Source: Saccoglossus kowalevskii (Eukaryota > Hemichordata > Enteropneusta > Harrimaniidae). From it: 64,000 nt of DNA. The stretch is from assembly GCF_000003605.2 (NCBI RefSeq), contig NW_003141966.1, forward strand, positions 1 through 64,000. Direction: 5' to 3'. Shown one piece after another: positions 37,201-50,030 of the stretch. The position numbers and the translations under genes were made by a program. The notes under the pieces are model-generated. The model saw only the letters and a list, made by a program, of their open reading frames with translations, was not told the origin of the DNA and did not search any database. The first letter of the stretch is position 1; each line of letters starts with the position of its first letter.

Positions 37201-40200
37201 AAAACATTAAGTATATGTCTAGAAAATTCCCGATATGTAAGCAGATTATCGTGACTGTGAACCGAAAATCGAAGACAAACTGCTTACAAAGTTATGAAAA
37301 GCGATTGCAAAGTTTGTAGATTCGTTTGGCAATGTTACATATGATATTATATTGACGGGTTCCATAGTCAAAAGTTCGAAAACGTAAATACATATTTCGC
37401 ACATTGCCGTTAAAGTAGCGTACTATCACTCGGAGCATGTAGAGGTCATAGGTCAATTCAAGAAGTTACTTGTACAAAAGCTATCAAGTTTAAAACAGTT
37501 TCAAATATGAAATAGTCGCTAATTCGAGTATATTTCCAATTACGTAAGCAGTAGTGTGGGTAGGTGAAGAGACAAAGTTTAAAGTTAAACTCAATCGGGC
37601 ATGGTTAGTTCTTGCATGGGAGACTGCCTGAGAAAACCAGCTGAGGATTTTTTTTAGGTTTCATCACATACATATCAAAGATATGAGACAACGTTCGTGC
37701 ATCTTTTTTCACTGTGATGTTAATCATTTTTAGTAGAAAGACATGGAAATTTAGGCTTGTTTTCAAATTCATGAACATTTTTCAATTTCCTTATTATTTT
37801 CGGAGAACAAGTTGGTGACGCTGTCGGTACATAGTGGAGTTTGACCAGTTAACTTACCGTGAAAAGTCGTACAAAGTGAACGCAAAGTTGTGCAAAGTGA
37901 TTACAAAGTTTGTAGATGTATTTGTATGTTTAACCTAAGTTGTTGGCATATAGAAACCCGCAATTGTAAAGTCAAACAAATGAATAAAAGCGAGATGAAA
38001 ACAGCCTACATTAGCAGAGTATCACATGAGCTGACTGACCATAAAGATGATAGAAACAGCATGCAAAGTTGATAAAAGCGTTCAAAACGTTGGCGGAGTT
38101 GCATGTATATATAACCTAAGTCATTGAAATGCCAACCCCGCAGTTAAATTTCGAAAACATTAAGTATATGTCTAGAAAATTCCCGATATGTAAGCAGATT
38201 ATCGCAACTGCGAACCGAAAATCGAAGACAAACTGCTTACAAAGTTATGAAAAGCGATTGCAAAGTTTGTAGATTCGTTTGGCAATGTTACATATGATAT
38301 TATATTGGCGGGTTCCATAGTCAAAAGTTCGAAAACGTAAATACATATTTCGCACATTGCCGTTAAAGTAGCGTACTATCACTCGGAGCATGTAGAGGTC
38401 ATAGGTCAATTCAAGAAGTTACTTGTACAAAAGCTATCAAGTTTAAAACAGTTTCAAATATGAAAACGTCGCTAATTCGAGTATATTTCCAATTACGTAA
38501 GCAGTAGTGTGGGTAGGTGAAGAGACAAAGTTTAAAGTTAAACTCAATCGGGCATGGTTAGTTCTTGCATGGGAGACTGCCTGAGAAAACCAGCTGAGGA
38601 TTTTTTTTGGTTTCATCACATACATATCAAAGATATGAGACAACGTTCGTGCATCTTTTTTTTCACTGTGATGTTAATCATTTTTAGTAGAAAGACATGG
38701 GAATCTAGGCTTGTTTTCAAATTCATGAACATTTTTCAATTTCCCTATTATTTTCGGAGAACAAGTTGGTGACGCTGTCGGCACATAGTGGAGTTTGACC
38801 AGTTAACTTACCGTGAAAAGTCGTACAAAGTGAACGCAAAGTTGTGCAATGTGATTACAAAGTTTGTAGATGTATTTGTATGTTTGACCTAAGTTGTTGG
38901 CATATAGAAACCCGCAATTGTAAAGTCAAACAAATGAATAAAAGCGAGATGAAAACAGCCTATATTAGCAGAGTATCACATGAGCTGACTGACCATAAAG
39001 ATGATAGAAACAGCATGCAAAGTTGATAAAAGCGTTCAAAACGTTGGCGGAGTTGCATGTATATATAACATAAGTCATTGGAATGCCAACCCCGCAGTTA
39101 AATTTCGAAAACATTAAGTATATGTCTAGAAAATTCCCGATATGTAAGCAGATTATCGCAACTGCGAACCGAAAATCGAAGACAAACTGCTTACAAAGTT
39201 ATGAAAAGCGATTGCAAAGTTTGTAGATTCGTTTGGCAATGTTACATATGATATTATATTGACGGGTTCCATAGTCAAAAGTTCGAAAACGTAAATACAT
39301 ATTTCGCACATTGCCGTTAAAGTAGCGTACTATCACTCGGAGAATGTAGAGGTCATAGGTCAATTCAAGAAGTTACTTGTACAAAAACTATCAAGTTTAA
39401 AACAGTTTCAAAAATGAAATAGTCGCTAATTCGAGTATATTTCAAATTACGTAAGCAGTAGTGTGGGTAGTTGAAGAGACCAAGTTTAAAGTTAAACTCA
39501 ATCGGGCATGGTTAGTTCTTGCATGGGAGACTGCCTGCGAAAACCAGCTCGGGATTTTTTTTGGTTTCATCACATACATATCAAAGATATGAGACAACGT
39601 TCGTGCATCTTTTTTTCACTGTGATGTTAATCATTTTTAGTAGAAAGACATGGAAATTTAGGCTTGTTTTCAAATTCATGAACATTTTTCAATTTCCTTA
39701 TTATTTTCGGAGAACAAGTTGGTAACGCTGTCGGTACATAGTGGAGTTTGACCAGTTAACTTACCGTGAAAAGTCGTACAAAGTGAACGCAAAGTTGTGC
39801 AAAGTGATTACAAAGTTTGTAGATGTATTTGTATGTTTGACCTAAGTTGTTGGCATATAGAAACCCGCAATTGTAAAGTCACCCAAATGAATAAAAGCAA
39901 GATGAAAACAGCCTATATTAGCAGAGTATCACATGAGCTGACTGACCATAAAGATGATAGAAACAGCATGCAAAGTTGATAAAAGCGTTCAAAACGTTGG
40001 CGGAGTTTCATGTATATATAACCTAAGTCATTGGAATGCCAACCCCGCAGTTAAATTTCGAAAACATTAAGTATATGTCTAGAAAATTCCCGATATGTAA
40101 GCAGATTATCGCAACTGCGAACCGAAAATCGAAGAAAAACTGCTTACAAAGTTATGAAAACGCGATTGCAAAGTTTGTAGATTCGTTTGGCAATGTTACA

Positions 40201-43200
40201 TATGATATTATATTGACGGGTTCCATAGTCAAAAGTTCGAAAACGTAAATACATATTTCGCACATTGCCGTTAAAGTAGCGTACTATCACTCGGAGCATG
40301 TAGAGGTCATAGGTCAATTCAAGAAGTTACTTGTACAAAAGCTATCAAGTTTAAAACAGTTTCAAAAATGAAATAGTCGCTAATTCGAGTGTATTTCAAA
40401 TTACGTAAGCAGTAGTGTGGGTAGGTGAAGAGACCAAGTTTAAAGTTAAACTCAATCGGGCATGGTTAGTTCTTGCATGGGAGACTGCCTGAGAAAAGCA
40501 GCTGGGGATTTTTTTTTGGTTTCATCACATACATATCAAAGATATGAGACAACGTTTGTGCATCTTTTTTTTCACTGTGATGTTAATCATTTTTAGTAGA
40601 AAGACATGGAAATCTAGGCTTGTTTTCAAATTCATGAACATTTTTCAATTTCCCAATTATTTTCGGAGAACAAGTTGGTGACGCTGTCGGCACATAGTGG
40701 AGTTTGACCAGTTAACTTACCGTGAAAAGTCGTACAAAGTGAACGCAAAGTTGTGCAAAGTGATTACAAAGTTTGTAGATGTATTTGTATGTTTGACCTA
40801 AGTTGTTGGCATATAGAAACCCGCAATTGTAAAGTCACACAAATGAATAAAAGCGAGATGAAAACAGCCTATATTAGCAGAGTATCACATGAGCTGACTG
40901 ACCGTAAAGATGATAGAAACAGCATGCAAAGTTGATAAAAGCGTTCAAAACGTTGGCGGAGTTGCATGTATATATAACCTAAGTCATTGGAATGCCAACC
41001 CCGCAGTTAAATTTCGAAAACATTAAGTATATGTCTAGAAAATTCCCGATATGTAAGCAGATTACCGCAACTGCGAACCGAAAATCGAAGACAAACTGCT
41101 TACAAAGTTATGAAAAGCGATTGCAAAGTTTGTAGATTCGTTTGGCAATGTTACATATGATATTATATTGACGGGTTCCATAGTCAAAAGTTCGAAAACG
41201 TAAATACATATTTCGCACATTGCCATTAAAGTAGCGTACTATCACTCGGAGCATGTAGAGGTCATAGGTCAATTCAAGAAGTTACTTGTACAAAAGCTAT
41301 CAAGTTTAAAACAGTTTCAAAAATGAAATAGTCGCTAATTCAAGTATATTTCAAATTACGTAAGCAGTAGTGTGGGTAGGTAAAGAAACAAAGTTTAAAG
41401 TTAAACTCAATCGGGCATGGTTAGTTCTTGCATGGGAGACTGCCTGAGAAAACCAGCTGGGGATTTTTTTTGGTTTCATCACATACATATCAAAGATATG
41501 AGACAACGTTCATGCATCTTTTTTTCACTGTGATGTTAATCATTTTTAGTAGAAAGACATGGAAATTTAGGCTTGTTTTCAAATTCATGAACATTTTTCA
41601 ATTTCCTTATTATTTTCGGAGAACAAGTTGGTGACGCTGTCGGTACATAGTGGAGTTTGACCAGTTAACTTACCGTGAAAAGTCGTACAATGTGAACGCA
41701 AAGTTGTGCAAAGTGATTACAAAGTTTGTAGATGTATTTGTATGTTTGATCTAAGTTGTTGGCATATAGAAACCCGCAATTGTAAAGTAAAACAAATGAA
41801 TAAAAGCGAGATGAAAACAGCCTATATTAGCAGAGTATCACATGAGCTGACTGACCATAAAGATGATAGAAACAGCATGCAAAGTTGATAAAAGCGTTCA
41901 AAACGTTGGCGGAGTTGCATGTATATATAACCTAAGTCATTGGAATGCCAACCCCGCAGTTAAATTTCGAAAACATTAAGTATATGTCTAGAAAATTCCC
42001 GATATGTAAGCAGATTACCGCAACTGCGAACCGAAAATCGAAGACAAACTGCTTACAAAGTTATGAAAAGCGATTGCAAAGTTTGTAGATTCGTTTGGCA
42101 ATGTTACATATGATATTATATTGACGGGTTCCATAGTCAAAAGTTCGAAAACGTAAATACATATTTCGCACATTGCCATTAAAGTAGCGTACTATCACTC
42201 GGAGCATGTAGAGGTCATAGGTCAATTCAAGAAGTTACTTGTACAAAAGCTATCAAGTTTAAAACAGTTTCAAAAATGAAATAGTCGCTAATTCGAGTGT
42301 ATTTCAAATTACGTAAGCAGTAGTGTGGGTAGGTGAAGAGACCAAGTTTAAAGTTAAACTCAATCGGGCATGGTTAGTTCTTGCATGGGAGACTGCCTGA
42401 GAAAACCAGCTGGGGATTTTTTTTTGGTTTCATCACATACATATCAAAGATATGAGACAACGTTCGTGCATCTTTTTTTTCACTGTGATGTTAATCATTT
42501 TTAGTAGAAAGACATGGAAATCTAGGCTTGTTTTCAAATTCATGAACATTTTTCAATTTCCCAATTATTTTCGGAGAACAAGTTGGTGACGCTGTCGGCA
42601 CATAGTGGAGTTTGACCAGTTAACTTACCGTGAAAAGTCGTACAAAGTGAACGCAAAGTTGTGCAAAGTGATTACAAAGTTTGTAGATGTATTTGTATGT
42701 TTGACCTAAGTTGTTGGCATATAGAAACCCGCAATTGTAAAGTCACACAAATGAATAAAAGCGAGATGATAACAGCCTATATTAGCAGAGTATCACATGA
42801 GCTGACTGACCATAAAGATGATAGAAACAGCATGCAAAGTTGATAAAAGCGTTCAAAACGTTGGCGGAGTTGCATGTATATATAACATAAGTCATTGGAA
42901 TGCCAACCCCGCAGTTAAATTTCGAAAACATTAAGTATATGTCTAGAAAATTCCCGATATGTAAGCAGATTATCGTAACTGCGAACCGAAAATCGAAGAC
43001 AAACTGCTTACAAAGTTATGAAAAGCGATTGCAAAGTTTGTAGATTCGTTTGGCAATGTTACATATGATATTATATTGACGGGTTCCATAGTCAAAAGTT
43101 CGAAAACGTAAATACATATTTCGCACATTGCCGTTAAAGTAGCGTACTATCACTCGGAGCATGTAGAGGTCATAGGTCAATTCAAGAAGTTACTTGTACA

Positions 43201-46200
43201 AAAGCTATCAAGTTTAAAACAGTTTCAAAAATGAAATAGTCGCTAATTCAAGTATATTTCAAATTACGTAAGCAGTAGTGTGGGTAGGTAAAGAAACAAA
43301 GTTTAAAGTTAAACTCAATCGGGCATGGTTAGTTCTTGCATGTTAGACTGCCTGAGAAAACCAGCTGGGGATTTTTTTTGGTTTCATCACATACATATCA
43401 AAGATATGAGACAACGTTCGTGCATCTTTTTTTCACTGTGATGTTAATCATTTTTAGTAGAAAGACATGGAAATCTAGGCTTGTTTTCAAATTCATGAAC
43501 ATTTTTCAATTTCCCAATTATTTTCGGAGAACAAGTTGGTGACGCTGTCGGCACATAGTGGAGTTTGACCAGTTAACTTACCGTGAAAAGTCGTACAAAG
43601 TGAACGCAAAGTTGTGTAAAGTGATTACAAAGTTTGTAGATGTATTTGTATGTTTGACCTAAGTTGTTGGCATATAGAAACCCGCAATTGTAAAGTCACT
43701 CAAATGAATAAAAGGGAGATGAAAACAGCCTATATTAGCAGAGTATCACATGAGCTGACTGACCATAAAGATGATAGAAACAGCATGCAAAGTTGATAAA
43801 AGCGTTCAAAACGTTGGCGGAGTTGCATGTATATATAACCTAAGTCATTGGAATGCCAACCCCGCAGTTAAATTTCGAAAACATTAAGTATATGTCTAGA
43901 AAATTCCCGATATGTAAGCAGATTATCGCAACTGCGAACCGAAAATCGAAGACAAACTGTTCACAAAGTTTTGAAAAGCGATTGCAAAGTTTGTAGATTC
44001 GTTTGGCAATGTTACATATGATATTATATTGACGGGTTCCATAGTCAAAAGTTCGAAAACGTAAATACATATTTCGCACATTGCCGTTAAAGTAGCGTAC
44101 TATCACTCGGAGCATGTAGAGGTCATAGGTCAATTCAAGAAGTTACTTGTACAAAAGCTATCAAGTTTAAAACAGTTTCAAATATGAAATAGTCGCTAAT
44201 TCGAGTATATTTCCAATTACGGAAGCAGTAGTGTGGGTAGGTGAAGAGACAAAGTTTAAAGTTAAACTCAATCGGGCATGGTTAGTTCTTGCATGGGAGA
44301 CTGCCTGAGAAAACCAGCTGAGGATTTTTTTTAGGTTTCATCACATACATATCAAAGATATGAGACAACGTTCGTGCATCTTTTTTCACTGTGATGTTAA
44401 TCATTTTTAGTAGAAAGACATGGAAATTTAGGCTTGTTTTCAAATTCATGAACATTTTTCAATTTCCTTATTATTTTCGGAGAACAAGTTGGTGACGCTG
44501 TCGGTACATAGTGGAGTTTGACCAGTTAACTTACCGTGAAAAGTCGTACAAAATGAACGCAAAGTTGTGCAAAGTGATTACAAAGTTTGTAGATGTATTT
44601 GTATGTTTGACCTAAGTTGTTGGCATATAGAAACCCGCAATTGTAAAGTCAAACAAATGAATAAAAGCGAGATGAAAACAGCCTATATTAGCAGAGTATC
44701 ACATGAGCTGACTGACCATAAAGATGATAGAAACAGCATGCAAAGTTGATAAAAGCGTTCAAAACGTTGGCGGAGTTGCATGTATATATAACCTAAGTCA
44801 TTGGAATGCCAACCCCGCAGTTAAATTTCGAAAACATTAAGTATATGTCTAGAAAATTCCCGATATGTAAGCAGATTATCGCAACTGCGAACCGAAAATT
44901 GAAGACAAACTGCTTACAAAGTTATGAAAAGCGATTGCAAAGTTTGTAGATTCGTTTGGCAATGTTACATATGATATTATATTGACGGGTTCCATAGTCA
45001 AAAGTTCGAAAACGTAAATACATATTTCGCACATTGCCGTTAAAGTAGCGTACTATCACTCGGAGCATGTAGAGGTCATAGGTCGTTTCAAGAAGTTACT
45101 TGTACAAAAGCTATTAAGTTTAAAACAGTTTCAAAAATGAAATAGTCGCTAATTCGAGTATATTTCAAATTACGTAAGCAGTAGTGTGGGTAGGTGAAGA
45201 GACAAAGTTTAAAGTTAAACTCAATGGGGCATGGTTAGTTCTTGCATAGGAGACTGCCTGAGAAAACCAGCTGAGGATTTTTTTAGTTTTCATCACATAC
45301 ATATCAAAGATATGAGACAACGTTCGTGCATCTTTTTTTTCACTGTGATGTTAATCATTTTTAGTAGAAAGACATGGAAATTTAGGCTTGTTTTCAAATT
45401 CATGAACATTTTTCAATTTCCTTATTATTTTCGGAGAACAAGTTGGTGACGCTGTCGGTACATAGTGGAGTTTGACCAGTTAACTTACCGTGAAAAGTCG
45501 TACAAAGTGAACGCAAAGTTGTGCAAAGTGATTACAAAGTTTGTAGATGTATTTGTATGTTTGACCTAAGTTGTTGGCATATAGAAACCCGCAATTGTAA
45601 AGTCAAACAAATGAATAAAAGCGAGATGAAAACAGCCTATAATAGCAGAGTATCACATGAGCTGACTGACCATAAAGATGATAGAAACAGCATGCAAAGT
45701 TGATAAAAGCGTTCAAAACGTTGGTGGAGTTGCATGTATATATAACTTAAGTCATTGGAAGGCCAACCCCGCAGTTAAATTTCGAAAACATTAAGTATAT
45801 GTCTAGAAAATTCCCGATATGTAAGCAGATTATCGCAACTGCGAACCGCAAATCGAAGACAAACTGCTTACAAAGTTATGAAAAGCGATTGCAAAGTTTG
45901 TAGATTCGTTTGGCAATGTTACATATGATATTATATTGACGGGTTCCATAGTCAAAAGTTCGAAAACGTAAATACATATTTCGCACATTGCCGTTAAAGT
46001 AGCGTACTATCACTCGGAGCATGTAGAGGTCATAGGTCAATTCAAGAAGTTACTTGTACAAAAGCTATCAAGTTTAAAACAGTTTCAAAAATGAAATAGT
46101 CGCTAATTCGAGTATATTTCAAATTACGTAAGCAGTAGTGTGGGTAGGTGAAGAGACAAAGTTTAAACTTAAGCTCAATCGGGCATGGTTAGTTCTTGCA

Positions 46201-47900
46201 TGGTAGACTGCCTGAGAAAACCAGCTGGGGATTTTTTTTGGTTTCATCACATACATATCAAAGATATGAGACAACGTTCGTGCATCTTTTTTTTCACTGT
46301 GATGTTAATCATTTTTAGTAGAAAGACATGGAAATCTAGGCTTGTTTTCAAATTCATGAACATTTTTCAATTTCCCTATTATTTTCGGAGAACAAGTTGG
46401 TGACGCTGTCGGCACATAGTGGAGTTTGACCAGTTAACTTACCGTGAAAAGTCGTACAAAGTGAACGCAAAGTTGTGCAATGTGATTACAAAGTTTGTAG
46501 ATGTATTTGTATGTTTGACCTAAGTTGTTGGCATATAGAAACCCGCAATTGTAAAGTCAAACAAATGAATAAAAGCGATATGAAAACAGCCTATATTAGC
46601 AGAGTATCACATGAGCTGACTGACCATAAAGATGATAGAAACAGCATGCAAAGTTGATAAAAGCGTTCAAAACGTTGGCGGAGTTGCATGTATATATAGC
46701 CTAAGTCATTGGAATGCCAACCCCGCAGTTAAATTTCGAAAACATTAAGTATATGTCTAGAAAATTCCCGATATGTAAGCAGATTATCGCAACTGCGAAC
46801 CGAAAATCGAAGACAAACTGCTTACAAAGTTATGAAAAGCGATTGCAAAGTTTGTAGATTCGTTTGGCAATGTTACATATGATATTATATTGGCGGGTTC
46901 CATAGTCAAAAGTTCGAAAACGTAAATACATATTTCGCACATTGCCGTTAAAGTAGCGTACTATCACTCGGAGCATGTAGAGGTCATAGGTCAATCAAGA
47001 AGTTACTGTACAAAAGCTATCAAGTTTGAACAGTTTCAAAAATGAAATAGTCGCTAATTCGAGTGTATTTGAAATTACGTAAGCAGTACTGTGGGTAGGT
47101 GAAGAGACCAAGTTTAAAGTTAAACTCAATCGGGCATGGTTAGTTCTTGCATGGGAGACTGCCTGAGAAAACCAGCTGGGGATTTTTTTCTGGTTTCATC
47201 ACATACATATCAAAGATATGAGACAACGTTCGTGCATCTTTTTTTTCACTGTGATGTTAATCATTTTTAGTAGAAAGACATGGAAATCTAGGCTTGTTTT
47301 CAAATTCATGAACATTTTTCAATTTCCCTATTATTTTCGGAGAACAAGTTGGTGACGCTGTCGGCACATAGTGGAGTTTGACCAGTTAACTTACCGTGAA
47401 AAGTCGTACAAAGTGAACGCAAAGTTGTGCAAAGTGATTACAAAGTTTGTAGATGTATTTGTATGTTTGACCTAAGTTGTTGGCATATAGAAACCCGCAA
47501 TTGTAAAGTCACACAAATGAATAAAAGCGAGATGAAAACAGCCTATATTAGCAGAGTACACATGAGCTGACTGACCGTAAAGATGATAGAAACAGCATGC
47601 AAAGTTAGTAAAAGCGTTCAAAACGTTGGCGGAGTTGCATGTATATATAACCTAAGTCATTGGAATGCCAACCCCGCAGTTAAATTTCGAAAACATTAAG
47701 TATATGTCTAGAAAATTCCCGATATGTAAGCAGATTACCGCAACTGCGAACCGAAAATCGAAGACAAACTGCTTACAAAGTTATGAAAAGCGATTGCAAA
47801 GTTTGTAGATTCGTTTGGCAATGTTACATATGATATTATATTGACGGGTTCCATAGTCAAAAGTTCGAAAACGTAAATATATATTTCGCACATTGCCGTT

Positions 47901-48590
47901 AAAATAGCGTACTATCAGTCGGAGTATGTAGAGGTCATAGGTCAATTCAAGAAAATACTTGTACAAATGCTATCAAGTTTAAAACAGTTTCAAAAATGAA
48001 ATAGCCGCCAGTTCGAGTATATTTCAAATTACGTAAGCAGTAGTGTGGGTAGTTGAAGAGACAAAGTTTAAAGTTAAGCTTAATCGGGTATCGTTAGTTC
48101 TTGCATGGGAGACTGCCTGAAAAAAACAGCCGGGGATTTTTTTTTTTTTTTGATTTCATCACATACATATCAAAGATATGAGACAACGTTCGTGCATCTT
48201 TTTTTCACTGTGATGTAAATTATTTTTAGTAGAAAGAAATGGAAATTTAGGCTTGTTTCCAAATTCATGAACATTTTTCCAATTTCCTTATTATTTTCGG
48301 AGATCAAGTTGGTGACGCTGTCGGCACATAGTGGGGTTTGACCTGTTAAGTTACCGTGAAAAGTCGTACAAAGTGAACGCAAAGTTGTGCAAAGTGATTA
48401 CAAAGTTTGTAGATGTATTTGTATGTTTGCCCTAAGTCGTTGGCATATAGAAACCCGCAATTGTAAAGTCAAACAAATGAATAAAAGCGAGATGAAAACA
48501 GCCTATATTAGCAGAGTATCAAATGAGCTGACTGACCGTAAAGATGATAGAAACAGCATGCAAAGTTGATAAAGCGTTCAAAACGTTGGT
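47901..48590 (+). repeat. Isolated type 3 copy
   Basis: About 690 bases carry type 3 markers: cagtcggag, agccgccagttcg, gtaaattatttt, gaaagaaatgg, tgtttccaaattc, ggagatcaag, ggggtttgacctgttaag and tttgccctaag. Flanks are type 1. It lacks the gcaggagtg of the type 3 block at 59.3-63.9 kb and has the longest T-run in the window (15 Ts at 48137-48151), so it is a cousin of that block and not an identical copy. Confidence 0.8.
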
Positions 48591-50030
48591 GGAGTTGCAT
48601 GTATAACTTAAGTCATTGGAATGCCAACCCCGCAGTTAAATTTCGAAAACATTAAGTATATGTCTAGAAAATTCCCGATATGTAAGCAGATTATCGCAAC
48701 TGCGAACCGAAAATCGAAGACAAACTGCTTACAAAGTTATGAAAATCGATTGCAAAGTTTGTAGATTCGTTTGGCAATGTTACATATGATATTATATTGA
48801 CGGGTTCCATAGTCAAAAGTTCGAAAACGTAAATACATATTTCTCACATTGCCGTTAACGTAGCGTACTATCACTCGGAGCATGTAGAGGTCATAGGTCA
48901 ATTCAAGAAGTTACTTGTACAAAAGCTTTCAAGTTTAAAACAGTTTCAAAAATGAAATAGTCGCTAATTCGAGTATATTTCAAATTACGTAAGCAGTAGT
49001 GTGGGTAGGTGAAGAGACAAAGTTTAAAGTTAAGCTCAATCGGGCATGGTTAGTTCTAGCATGGGAGACTGCCTGAGAAAACCAGCTGGGGATTTTTTTT
49101 GGTTTCATCACATACATATCAAAGATATGAGACAACGTTCGTGCATCTTTTTTTTCACTGTGATGTTAATCATTTTTAGTAGAAAGACATGGAAATCTAG
49201 GCTTGTTTTCAAATTCATGAACATTTTTCAATTTCCCTATTATTTTCGGAGAACAAGTTGGTGACGCTGTCGGCACATAGTAGAGTTTGACCAGTTAACT
49301 TACCGTGAAAAGTCGTACAAAGTGAACGCAAAGTTGTGCAAAATGATTACAAAGTTTGTAGATGTATTTGTATGTTTGACCTAAGTTGTTGGCATATAGA
49401 AACCCGCAATTGTAAAGCCAAACAAATGAATAAAAGCGAGATGAAAACAGCCTATATTAGCAGAGTATCACATGAGCTGACTGACCATAAAGATGATAGA
49501 AACAGCATGCAAAGTTGATAAAAGCGTTCAAAACGTTGGCGGAGTTGCATGTATATATAACCTAAGTCATTGGAATGCCAACCCCGCAGTTAAATTTCGA
49601 AAACATTAAGTATATGTCTAGAAAATTCCCGATATGTAAGCAGATTATCGCAACTGCGAACCGAAAATCGAAGACAAACTGCTTACAAAGTTATGAAAAG
49701 CGATTGCAAAGTTTGTAGATTCGTTTGGCAATGTTACATATGATATTATATTGACGGGTTCCATAGTAAAAAGTTCGAAAACGTAAATACATATTTCGCA
49801 CATTGCCGTTAAAGTAGCGTACTATCACTCGGAGCATGTAGAGGTCATAGGTCAATTCAAGAATTTACTTGTACAAAAGCTTTCAAGTTTAAAACAGTTT
49901 CAAAAATGAAATAGTCGCTAATTCGATTATATTGTAAATTACGTAAGCAGTAGTGTGGGTAGGTGAAGAGACAAAGTTTAAAGTTATGCTCAATCGGGCA
50001 TGGTTAGTTCTTGCATGGGAGACTGCCTGA
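48591..50030 (+). repeat. Type 1 monomers resembling the left edge
   Basis: This stretch has gaaaatcgattg, ttctcacattgccg, gttaacgtagcg and ttctagcatgg, a combination otherwise found at about 0.7-2.1 kb. The tgtatatataac run of subrepeat B is shortened here to tgtataac (near 48,599). No gene was found. Confidence 0.75.

Larger units (their letters stand above)
21641..47900 (+). repeat. Type 1 monomers, main block
   Basis: Anchors 21689 to 47427. Local variants mark duplicated neighbours: 27.06-28.96 kb, 30.8-32.0 kb (catggcagactgcctgcg in both), and 36.9-38.1 kb (tgtttaacctaag in both). The unit at 28356 lost ten bases near 28,838 (gtagcgtagagcatg). At 40.3-44.2 kb some markers alternate every second unit. 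No gene was found. Confidence 0.85.
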
